Assembly (NCBI GenBank): GCA_947630345.1
Contig: CANRHF010000109.1
Location: forward strand, 1-6,520
Source of the DNA: an uncultured Oscillospiraceae bacterium
Lineage (GTDB): Bacteria > Bacillota > Clostridia > Oscillospirales > Oscillospiraceae
Length of the DNA: 6,520 nt
Direction: 5' to 3'
Shown: piece after piece, positions 1 through 4,532 of the stretch
How the letters are laid out: every line of letters starts with the position of its first letter
How positions within the stretch are numbered: position 1 is the stretch's first letter
Position numbers and translations under genes: made by a program
The notes under the pieces: generated by a model
What the model was told of the DNA's origin: nothing
Databases searched by the model: none
Seen by the model: the letters and a program-made list of their open reading frames with translations, nothing else

Positions 1-4
1 AACT

Positions 5-51
5 GCAAACACATGCTTTACCCACATAATCTGGGGTTCGTGTGTGTTTGC
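5..51. repeat. Inverted repeat with nested short stem, 3' of the tRNA
   Basis: The arms GCAAACACA (5-13) and TGTGTTTGC (43-51) are perfect 9-bp inverted complements. The 29-base interior contains a second, smaller ACCC/GGGT pairing. The element starts 3 bases past the CCA end of tRNA-Arg, so it could be a downstream processing or termination structure for the tRNA transcript. No run of T is visible within the window on either side, so this is not a textbook intrinsic terminator. The role is inferred and unproven. Confidence 0.4.
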
Positions 52-53
52 GA

Positions 54-130
54 TGGTACGCCAGAAGGGACTCGAACCCCCGACCTACTGATTCGTAGTC
101 AGTCACTCTATCCAACTGAGCTACTGGCGC
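54..130 (-). tRNA. tRNA-Arg (anticodon ACG), CCA encoded
   Basis: Read on the minus strand this 77-base segment folds as a full tRNA cloverleaf. The acceptor GCGCCAG pairs with CTGGCGT (one G-T end pair), followed by discriminator A and an encoded CCA (54-56). The D arm holds AGCTCAGTTGGATAGAG. The anticodon stem ACTGA/TCAGT encloses the loop CTACGAA, giving anticodon ACG. The T arm has the TTCGAGT loop with a GGGGG/CCCTT stem. Anticodon ACG, whose A34 is normally edited to inosine by TadA, reads CGU, CGC and CGA arginine codons. The gene is monocistronic as far as the window shows and has its own promoter at 153-181. tRNA-Arg genes are common integration sites, but no integrase is present here. 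Confidence 0.97.
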
Positions 131-152
131 GTAACACTTTTCGTGCCCGAAT

Positions 153-181
153 ATAGTAGCATACCGGGCCGAAAAATGCAA
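153..181 (-). promoter_or_regulatory. Sigma-A promoter of tRNA-Arg
   Basis: On the minus strand the -35 box TTGCAT (176-181) and the -10 box TACTAT (153-158) are separated by exactly 17 bp. Transcription should start near 146, about 16 bases before the mature tRNA 5' end, which leaves a short leader for RNase P to remove. The assignment rests on consensus matching only. Confidence 0.65.
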
Positions 182-193
182 GTATTTTTTTCA

Positions 194-237
194 AAAAAAC
201 CGGTTTTTTCCAGGCCGGGACTAACCCCGGGGAAAAA
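194..237. repeat. Overlapping palindrome and bulged hairpin in the divergent intergenic region
   Basis: A perfect 16-bp palindrome (A6-CCGG-T6, 194-209) shares its T-run with a larger inverted repeat. In that repeat TTTTTCC (205-211) pairs with GGAAAAA (231-237), and CCGGG (215-219) pairs with CCCGG (226-230). This gives a 12-bp stem with a 3-base bulge and a 6-base loop. The two structures are mutually exclusive. The element lies between the tRNA promoter and the promoter of the rhomboid-like gene, and no gene reads into it in either direction, so it is not an obvious terminator. It may be a relic terminator, a protein-binding site or bent DNA. Confidence 0.45.
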
Positions 238-254
238 TGTTCATAATTCGGCTA

Positions 255-283
255 TGGACTTTTGCCCTTCGGGCTGGTAAAAT
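255..283 (+). promoter_or_regulatory. Putative promoter of the rhomboid-like gene
   Basis: TGGACT (255-260, 4 of 6 to the -35 consensus) and TAAAAT (278-283, 5 of 6 to the -10 consensus) are 17 bp apart. The predicted start near 290 leaves a leader of about 24 bases containing the CGGGAG ribosome site (299-304). Confidence 0.5.
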
Positions 284-313
284 AGTACCAATCTTTCACG
301 GGAGTTGAGCGCC

Positions 314-1177
314 TTGAAAAATTTAAGGAGCCGGTTTGAGCGGTTCTGCTACCGCCACCGCAATCAGGGGATCCCAAATCTGATGCTCTATATCAGCCTG
401 GGCTGCGCCCTGGTGTATGTGATGACCCTGATCGACAGGCAGGGCACCCTTTACGCCCTGCTGTGCTTCGACCGAGCCGCCATTCTCCACGGCCAGGTCT
501 GGCGGCTGATTACCTATCCGCTGACCTACTATATTCAAAATCCGCTGCTCATGGCGGTCAGCCTGCTGTGCTATTACTCCTTGGGCCGGGCCATGGAAAA
601 TATCTGGGGCACCTGCCGGTTCAACCTGTTCTACCTCTCCGGCGTAGTGCTGATGGATATCTACTGCCTGATCTTCGGCGGCGCGGCGGACGCCTATTAT
701 TTGAACCTGAGTCTGTTTTTGTCCTATGCCACCCTCTACCCCGACGCCCAGTTTTTGCTGCTGTTCATCATCCCGGTGCGGGCGTGGATCTTCGCTATCC
801 TGGACTTGGTCCTGGTGATCTTGGGGCTCTTTGGGCCCTTCCCGGGGAACCTGTTTCCGGTGGTGTCCCTGCTGAACTACTTCCTGTTCTTCGGCAAGGA
901 CGTGCTGAACGTGATTCCCATGTCCTGGCAGGCCAATTTCCGGCGGCTGTTCCGGAAAAAGCCCAAGAAGAGCGGGGCGAAGCCCATTCCCTTCCCCAAC
1001 GCCGGCTCCTGGGAGGCCAGCACCGCCCAGGTCCAGCAGCCCTATACCCACCGCTGCACCGTCTGCGGCCGCACCGACGTGTCGGACCCGGATCTGGAAT
1101 TTCGCTACTGCTCCCGGTGCAACGGCTACTACTGCTACTGCCAGGACCACATCAATAACCACGTCCACATTCAGTAA
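314..1177 (+). CDS. Rhomboid-fold membrane protein (likely protease-dead) with C-terminal zinc-finger-like domain
   Basis: This protein of 287 residues probably begins at TTG 314, which lies 9 bases after GGGAG (300-304). The alternative TTG at 305 abuts the ribosome site and would add three residues. A basic N-terminus precedes about six hydrophobic segments (roughly residues 21-40, 76-92, 102-121, 129-155, 156-177, 181-195). The stretch VWRLITYPL followed by a LGRAMENIWG-type motif is the rhomboid TM1/L1/TM2 signature. The GxSG serine motif is absent: the region reads NLSLFLSYATLYPDAQF. The usual histidines of TM2 and the catalytic TM6 are also missing, so I infer a pseudoprotease. After a basic linker, the tail holds C248, C251, C266, C269, C274, C276 and H279, H283, H285 (CxxC-14-CxxC-4-CxC-x2-H), which looks like a metal-binding finger. 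Related proteins are, to my knowledge, common in Clostridia with unknown function. Two hairpins follow the stop codon. Confidence 0.75.
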   Translation: MKNLRSRFERFCYRHRNQGIPNLMLYISLGCALVYVMTLIDRQGTLYALLCFDRAAILHGQVWRLITYPLTYYIQNPLLMAVSLLCYYSLGRAMENIWGTCRFNLFYLSGVVLMDIYCLIFGGAADAYYLNLSLFLSYATLYPDAQFLLLFIIPVRAWIFAILDLVLVILGLFGPFPGNLFPVVSLLNYFLFFGKDVLNVIPMSWQANFRRLFRKKPKKSGAKPIPFPNAGSWEASTAQVQQPYTHRCTVCGRTDVSDPDLEFRYCSRCNGYYCYCQDHINNHVHIQ

Positions 1178-1186
1178 AATCAAAAT

Positions 1187-1214
1187 CGGGAGGCGCTGTT
1201 GACAGCGCTTCCCG
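1187..1214 (-). terminator. Intrinsic terminator of the SLOG gene
   Basis: A 12-bp stem (1187-1198 with 1203-1214, one G-T pair) encloses the loop TTGA. On the minus strand it is followed by ATTTTGATTTTA (1186-1175), a T-rich tail, whereas no T-run follows on the plus strand. This orientation fits termination of the minus-strand gene ending at 1277. The tail reaches into the stop codon of the convergent gene. Confidence 0.65.
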
Positions 1215-1217
1215 GCC

Positions 1218-1261
1218 AACTGCGGCGCAGCGTCTTGACGGGCTTTGCGCCGCGGTTCTAT
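1218..1261 (+). terminator. Probable terminator after the rhomboid-like gene
   Basis: AACTGCGGCGCA (1218-1229) pairs with TGCGCCGCGGTT (1246-1257) over 12 bp with one T-G pair and a 16-base loop, followed by TTCTATTTAT. The stem is GC-rich but the loop is large and the T-tract is interrupted, so it is a weaker call than its neighbour. Confidence 0.45.
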
Positions 1262-1276
1262 TTATAGCGCAAACGC

Positions 1277-1774
1277 CTAAAGAGGAGCAATATTGACCAC
1301 TTCAAGCCCTCTCGACTTTGCATAGCTCACTGTATCGCCTGTCCCGCTGTTTGCCCTGGTCAGATAGGCAACGCAAATGGAAGAATGATTGACCAAATGC
1401 CGATTGCGGCGGTAATAGACGCCGGGTGTATACCCAGTGGCAAGCGCTACGACCTTTGACGCCCGCGCTTTCAGCCTGTGGTATTGCGCGATCTCCGCAG
1501 GCATCCAATCCCTTTCATGGCGATATTGTTCGTCAAAAGGCAGTACAAGGATCAGATGGATTTGCGGGTATTCTGCTTTCAGCTTTAATACCACTTCCGA
1601 CGCCAGAGCGTCAAAACCACGAGCGCCGCCCGCCCCAAAGTAGAGATAGCCTTTTTGTATCAAATGTTGCACGATCTCAGTTAGTCTGCGCTCCACTTCC
1701 AAGACCGGCTCTCCCATTTGCCTATGCCCTGTAAAACAGACCGTTTTCTTCCGCATTTCATCCGCTTTGCTCAT
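1277..1774 (-). CDS. SLOG / DUF1273 (YpsA-like) family protein
   Basis: The 165-residue protein carries the features of the DUF1273 branch of the SLOG superfamily, Rossmann-like folds related to DprA and LOG proteins that are thought to bind nucleotides. The visible motifs are CFTGHR (residues 13-18), GAGGARGFDALASE (47-60, the glycine-rich ligand loop), RRNRHLVNHSS (122-132) and SGTGDTVSYA (143-152). It has no signal peptide or membrane segment, so it should be cytosolic. Start ATG 1774 follows GGGGG by six bases. M7 is an alternative start, because homologs often begin close to the TVCFTGHR strand. It is divergent from a small Xre repressor with interlocking promoters, which implies joint control. 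GC is lower than in the flanking housekeeping genes, which suggests acquired cargo. The biochemical function is unknown; B. subtilis YpsA is linked to cell division and growth control. Confidence 0.85.
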   Translation of the reverse strand: MSKADEMRKKTVCFTGHRQMGEPVLEVERRLTEIVQHLIQKGYLYFGAGGARGFDALASEVVLKLKAEYPQIHLILVLPFDEQYRHERDWMPAEIAQYHRLKARASKVVALATGYTPGVYYRRNRHLVNHSSICVAYLTRANSGTGDTVSYAKSRGLEVVNIAPL

Positions 1775-1826
1775 GTTTTGCCCCCATGCGATCTAGCTGA
1801 CAATATTTTAGCACTCTGTTTGCTTA

Positions 1827-1856
1827 ATTATATCATCATATTGCTATAAATGGCAA
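1827..1856 (-). promoter_or_regulatory. Promoter of the SLOG gene
   Basis: On the minus strand TTGCCA (1851-1856) and a perfect TATAAT (1827-1832) are separated by 18 bp. The start should lie near 1820, giving a leader of roughly 46 bases. The -35 box lies inside the spacer of the opposing repressor promoter, so the two polymerases cannot bind at once. Confidence 0.65.
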
Positions 1857-1870
1857 CTATAAGCTATAAA
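1841..1870 (+). promoter_or_regulatory. Promoter of the Xre repressor gene
   Basis: TTGCTA (1841-1846) and TATAAA (1865-1870) are 18 bp apart. The predicted start near 1877 leaves a leader of about 34 bases that contains the 1890-1903 palindrome. TATAAG at 1858-1863 is an alternative -10 box, but it has no well-placed -35 box. Confidence 0.5.
1843..1870. repeat. Paired GCTATAAA direct repeats in the divergent promoter region
   Basis: GCTATAAA occurs at 1843-1850 and again at 1863-1870, exactly 20 bp apart (about two helical turns). The core CTATAA recurs at 1857-1862. The copies overlap the -35 and -10 elements of the repressor promoter and flank the -35 box of the SLOG promoter, so they are plausible operator sites. 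Part of the similarity is simply due to -10-like sequence. Confidence 0.4.
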
Positions 1871-1889
1871 CAAAAGCGAAAAATGTGAT

Positions 1890-1903
1890 ACCCTAAATAG
1901 GGT
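1890..1903. promoter_or_regulatory. Candidate operator palindrome over the repressor ribosome site
   Basis: ACCCTA (1890-1895) and TAGGGT (1898-1903) are perfect inverted arms around a 2-bp centre. The right arm includes the AGGG ribosome binding sequence 8 bases before ATG 1911. A dimeric Xre repressor bound here could block its own transcript. In RNA a weak stem could also sequester the ribosome site, although a 2-base loop makes that less likely. Confidence 0.45.
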
Positions 1904-1910
1904 GATTCTC

Positions 1911-2138
1911 ATGCGGACGAAATATGAGCAGGAATATATAAAATTCGGCTTGAAAGTTCAATATTACCGCAAGCTGCGTGGAATGACCCAGGAAGTCTTT
2001 GCGGAAAAGGTTGGAATCTCATGGTCCTATCTTGCCAAGGTCGAAAGCCCTACCCGCGCATTCGGTGTGTCCATGGAAACGCTGTTCGCTATGGCAGAGG
2101 TCCTGGACGTTCCCGTTTCCAAGCTGTTTGATGAATAA
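1911..2138 (+). CDS. Small Xre-family helix-turn-helix regulator
   Basis: This protein of 75 residues consists almost entirely of one HTH_3/Cro-C1 domain. It shows FGLKVQYYRKLRGMTQEVFAE (helices 1-2, residues about 12-32), the recognition region VGISWSYLAKVE (33-44), and a closing VSMETLFAMAEVLDVPVSKLF helix pair (about 52-73). No effector, dimerisation or protease domain follows. ATG 1911 is preferred because AGGG (1899-1902) lies 8 bases upstream. A GTG at 1902 would add three residues but overlaps that ribosome site. The gene is divergent from the SLOG gene and probably controls both promoters through the repeats and palindrome in the 127-172 bp between them. Its first half is AT-rich (22 G+C in the 60 bases 1921-1980), unlike neighbouring genes. 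The target and inducer cannot be read from the sequence. Confidence 0.9.
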   Translation: MRTKYEQEYIKFGLKVQYYRKLRGMTQEVFAEKVGISWSYLAKVESPTRAFGVSMETLFAMAEVLDVPVSKLFDE

Positions 2139-2141
2139 AAC

Positions 2142-2174
2142 CACCGCTTGCGGTTGCCTTAGCCGCAAGCGGTG
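2142..2174 (+). terminator. Hairpin terminator after the Xre gene
   Basis: CACCGCTTGCGG (2142-2153) pairs perfectly with CCGCAAGCGGTG (2163-2174). Two more inner pairs (T-G, T-A) leave a 5-base loop. The stem begins 4 bases past the stop codon. The plus-strand tail (TTCTACC) is weak, while the minus-strand tail (GTTTTATTC) is better, so it may act in both directions between the convergent genes. Confidence 0.6.
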
Positions 2175-2204
2175 TTCTACCTATTGTTGTATTGAAAGGG
2201 AATA

Positions 2205-2227
2205 GGGGACCCCGGTCTATCCCGGGG
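2205..2227. repeat. GC-rich inverted repeat between two terminators
   Basis: CCCCGG (2210-2215) pairs with CCGGGG (2222-2227) around the loop TCTATC. An alternative pairing uses GGGG (2205-2208) with the same CCCC. It is followed by AAAAA, so on the plus strand it is not a terminator. CCCGGGGAAAAA here (2221-2232) is repeated at 226-237, also as the right arm of a hairpin. Confidence 0.35.
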
Positions 2228-2229
2228 AA

Positions 2230-2278
2230 AAACCAGCAGCGGGAAAAGCATACGCTTCTCCCGCTGCCGGTTTCTTTT
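2230..2278 (-). terminator. Intrinsic terminator of asnS
   Basis: GCAGCGGGA (2236-2244) pairs with TCCCGCTGC (2259-2267). Inside, after one mismatch, AAGC/GCTT closes a 4-base loop. Outside, one mismatch is followed by AACC/GGTT pairing. Read on the minus strand it is followed by GGTTTTT (2234-2228), a few bases after the asnS stop codon. On the plus strand the tail is TTTCTTTT, so it can also stop transcripts coming from the Xre side. Confidence 0.75.
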
Positions 2279-3668
2279 ACAGCTCGCAGTTGTTGACCGT
2301 CCGGGGGAAGGGGAGTACGTCTCGGATGTTGCTCATGCCCGTCAGGTACATGACGCACCGCTCAAAGCCCAGGCCGAAGCCGGCGTGGCGGGCGGAGCCG
2401 TACTTCCGCAGGTCCAGATAGAAGGCGTAGTCCTCCGGCTTCATCCCCAGCTCCTGAATGCGGCTGGAGAGCTTTTCGTAGTCGTCCTCCCGCTGGCTGC
2501 CGCCGATGATCTCCCCGATCCCCGGCACCAGGCAGTCCATGGCCGCCACGGTCTTGCCGTCGGGGTTCAGCTTCATATAAAACGCCTTGATCTCCTTGGG
2601 ATAGTCGGTGACGAACACCGGTCGCTGGAAGACCACCTCGGTCAGGTACCGCTCATGCTCCGTTTGCAGGTCGCTGCCCCAGTGGACGGGGTAGGCAAAT
2701 TCGGCGTTGTGGTGCTCCAGGAGGGCGATGGCCTCGGTGTAGGTCACCCGGCCAAAGTCGGAGGTCAAAACGTGGTGGAGCCGATCCAAAAGCCCCTTGT
2801 CCACAAACTGGTTGAAGAAGGCCATCTCCTCCGGAGCCTCCTCCAGAACGTAGGAGATGATGTATTTCAGCATGTCCTCCGCCAGGGCCATATCGTCGGA
2901 CAGGTCGGCGAAGGCAATCTCCGGCTCGATCATCCAAAATTCGGCGGCGTGGCGGGTGGTGTTGGAGTTTTCCGCCCGGAAGGTGGGGCCGAAGGTGTAG
3001 ATATTCTTAAAGGCCATGGCGAAGGTCTCCCCGTTGAGCTGGCCCGAGACGGTGAGATTTGTGGCCTTGCCGAAGAAATCCTGGCTGTAGTCCACGGCTC
3101 CGTCCTCGGTCCGGGGCGGGTCGGCCAGGTTTAGGGTGGTCACCTGGAACATCTCCCCCGCGCCCTCGCAGTCGGAGCCGGTGATCAGGGGGGTGTGGAC
3201 GTAGACGAAGCCCCGCTCCTGGAAGAACCGGTGGATGGCGTAGGCGATCAGACTCCGGACCCGGAACACCGCCTGGAAGGTGTTGGTCCTGGGCCGCAGA
3301 TGGGTCATGGTCCGCAGGTATTCCAGGGTGTGCCGCTTCTTCTGCAGGGGATAGTCCGGGGCGGAAGGACCCTCCACGGTGACCGCCGTCGCTTGAATTT
3401 CAAAGGGCTGCTTGGCATCGGGGGTCAGCACCAGCTCCCCCTCCACGATCAGGGCCGCGCCCACATTGGTCTTGGAGACGGCCTGGAAATTCTCCAGAGT
3501 GTCGTGGTACACCACCTGGACGGGGCTGAAAAAGGTCCCGTCGGACAGGACGATGAAGCCAAACTGCTTGCCCGCCCGCACGGAGCGGACCCAGCCCCCC
3601 ACCCGGATGGTCTTTCCGGCGTAGGACGGGGCGTCCCGATACAATTCCCGAACCGATACCAGATCCAT
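2277..3668 (-). CDS. asnS: Asparagine--tRNA ligase
   Basis: A class IIb aminoacyl-tRNA synthetase of 463 residues, the usual length for bacterial AsnRS. In the cytosol it activates asparagine with ATP and charges tRNA-Asn. The N-terminal OB-fold (about 15-105, with IRVGGWVRSVRAGKQFGFI) binds the anticodon. The catalytic domain follows, with HTPLITGSDCEGAGEMF (158-174), the motif 2 region TFRAENSNTTRHAAEFWMIE (229-248) and motif 3 GFGLGFERCVMYLTG near 430-444, whose arginine contacts ATP. The AsnRS-type catalytic sequence and the C-terminal PFPRTVNNCEL-like ending separate it from AspRS. ATG 3668 lies 8 bases after AGAGAGGT (3677-3684). It has its own promoter 57 bp or less downstream of the TraX-family gene on the same strand and its own terminator. 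The leader is only about 28 bases, so there is no room for a T-box. Confidence 0.97.
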   Translation of the reverse strand: MDLVSVRELYRDAPSYAGKTIRVGGWVRSVRAGKQFGFIVLSDGTFFSPVQVVYHDTLENFQAVSKTNVGAALIVEGELVLTPDAKQPFEIQATAVTVEGPSAPDYPLQKKRHTLEYLRTMTHLRPRTNTFQAVFRVRSLIAYAIHRFFQERGFVYVHTPLITGSDCEGAGEMFQVTTLNLADPPRTEDGAVDYSQDFFGKATNLTVSGQLNGETFAMAFKNIYTFGPTFRAENSNTTRHAAEFWMIEPEIAFADLSDDMALAEDMLKYIISYVLEEAPEEMAFFNQFVDKGLLDRLHHVLTSDFGRVTYTEAIALLEHHNAEFAYPVHWGSDLQTEHERYLTEVVFQRPVFVTDYPKEIKAFYMKLNPDGKTVAAMDCLVPGIGEIIGGSQREDDYEKLSSRIQELGMKPEDYAFYLDLRKYGSARHAGFGLGFERCVMYLTGMSNIRDVLPFPRTVNNCEL

Positions 3669-3702
3669 TGCAAATTACCTCTCTTTTCCATGTGATTTAT
3701 AA

Positions 3703-3731
3703 AGTATACGCCATTTTCCCCGGTTTTACAA
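3703..3731 (-). promoter_or_regulatory. Promoter of asnS
   Basis: On the minus strand TTGTAA (3726-3731) and TATACT (3703-3708) are 17 bp apart. The -35 box overlaps the stop codon of the TraX-family gene. The predicted start is near 3696, 28 bases before the asnS ATG. Read-through from the upstream gene is also possible, because no terminator lies between them. Confidence 0.6.
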
Positions 3732-4424
3732 GAGGAAAATTGTAAAGGAGCCCATCATCAGTTGTTTGATCACCCACAGCGCCGCCAAATGGGCGGGGTA
3801 GAACAGGTAAAAGGCCCACTGCACCGCCGGGCTGGCGGTGGCCTTCCGGCCGGAGTAGAAGGCGATGGGGATCACGGCCCCCACGTAGAACAGCTCGATA
3901 TCCACTTGGCCGGTGAGCAGGGCCAGAGCCGGCAGCCCCAGGGCTAGGAGCAGCAGCCGGAATTCGCTGTCCCGGACCAGGACGAACAGCGCCGCCACCA
4001 GGATGCCAAACCCGGCGTAGTCCGTCCGCAGCAGCTTTGCCAGGACCGCCGCCGTCGCCACGGCCAGGAGCTTTACCAGGGGGCTTTTGGTATTTTTTAT
4101 CACCAGGGCCATGCCGAAGGCCAGAAGCAGCGTCACCATGACGCTCTGATGAGCCCAGGTCCAGCCGCCGTAGAACAGCATATCGAAGGGCAGCTCGGAA
4201 AGTATCACGCCGATGGCCAGCCGCAGGGCGTACCGCCCCGGATGGCGGGTGTGGTGGACCCCCTCCACCAGCAGGAAGCAGTATATGGGAAAGGAAATCC
4301 GCCCGATGATCCGAAGCCAAAGGGCGCCATGCGCCAGGGCGGCCCCAATGTGGTCCAGGAGCATGCTGGCGCAGGCGATGAGCTTCAGACCCTCCTGGGA
4401 GAGGCCTTTGAATTGGGTTTTCAT
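3726..4424 (-). CDS. TraX-family integral membrane protein
   Basis: The protein has 232 residues and about seven to eight hydrophobic segments. It matches the TraX family, named after the F-plasmid protein that N-acetylates pilin, and it lies in the cytoplasmic membrane. Family features seen are LKLIACASMLLDHIG (13-27, with D24 and H25), GRISFPIYCFLLVEGVHHTR (41-60), SELPFDMLFYG (76-86), DYAGFG (135-140) and LFYPAHL (207-213, with H212). ATG 4424 is preceded by AAGGGGT (4431-4437) with a 6-base spacer and by a near-consensus promoter. The reading frame stays open far upstream to 4982, but that part is antisense to thyA. No conjugation genes are nearby, so the plasmid role does not apply directly. 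Chromosomal TraX-like proteins are common in Firmicutes and their substrate is unknown. It is upstream of asnS on the same strand and divergent from thyA. Confidence 0.88.
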   Translation of the reverse strand: MKTQFKGLSQEGLKLIACASMLLDHIGAALAHGALWLRIIGRISFPIYCFLLVEGVHHTRHPGRYALRLAIGVILSELPFDMLFYGGWTWAHQSVMVTLLLAFGMALVIKNTKSPLVKLLAVATAAVLAKLLRTDYAGFGILVAALFVLVRDSEFRLLLLALGLPALALLTGQVDIELFYVGAVIPIAFYSGRKATASPAVQWAFYLFYPAHLAALWVIKQLMMGSFTIFLL

Positions 4425-4442
4425 GGTTTCACCCCTTTTTTC

Positions 4443-4471
4443 ATTATATACCGCCCTGGGAAAAAACGCAA
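4443..4471 (-). promoter_or_regulatory. Promoter of the TraX-family gene
   Basis: On the minus strand TTGCGT (4466-4471) and a perfect TATAAT (4443-4448) are 17 bp apart. The start near 4436 would fall at the edge of the ribosome site, making the leader very short. The -35 box is only 6 bp from the -35 box of the thyA promoter. Confidence 0.65.
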
Positions 4472-4477
4472 TACCCA

Positions 4478-4506
4478 TTGAAAAATCCCGACGGATGTGA
4501 TATGCT
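4478..4506 (+). promoter_or_regulatory. Promoter of the thyA-folA operon
   Basis: TTGAAA (4478-4483) and TATGCT (4501-4506) are 17 bp apart. The predicted start near 4513 leaves a leader of about 20 bases ending in AAGGAGG (4519-4525), 7 bases before the ATG. This excludes the upstream GTG at 4497 as a translation start. Confidence 0.65.
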
Positions 4507-4532
4507 GGACAAAACGACAAGGAGGCGCGGCC

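Noticed and set aside
1..53. Integron attC-type site from the 5-51 inverted repeat
   Set aside because: The arms do not match the RYYYAAC/GTTRRRY core rule, and no integrase or cassette is present.
323..1219. Long minus-strand frame opposite the rhomboid-like gene
   Set aside because: It is low-complexity, has no recognisable domain and mirrors the GC-rich codon pattern of the plus-strand gene.
2385..3134. 249-codon plus-strand frame opposite asnS, and a similar one at 3195-3695
   Set aside because: They are antisense shadows of a clear, full-length AsnRS with no domain of their own.
3669..3725. T-box leader for asnS
   Set aside because: T-box control is common for tRNA ligases in Firmicutes, but the predicted leader is about 28 bases with no T-box sequence or antiterminator.
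4497..4532. N-terminal extension of ThyA from GTG 4497
   Set aside because: It overlaps the predicted -10 box and lies upstream of the predicted transcription start. ATG 4533 has a perfect ribosome site.
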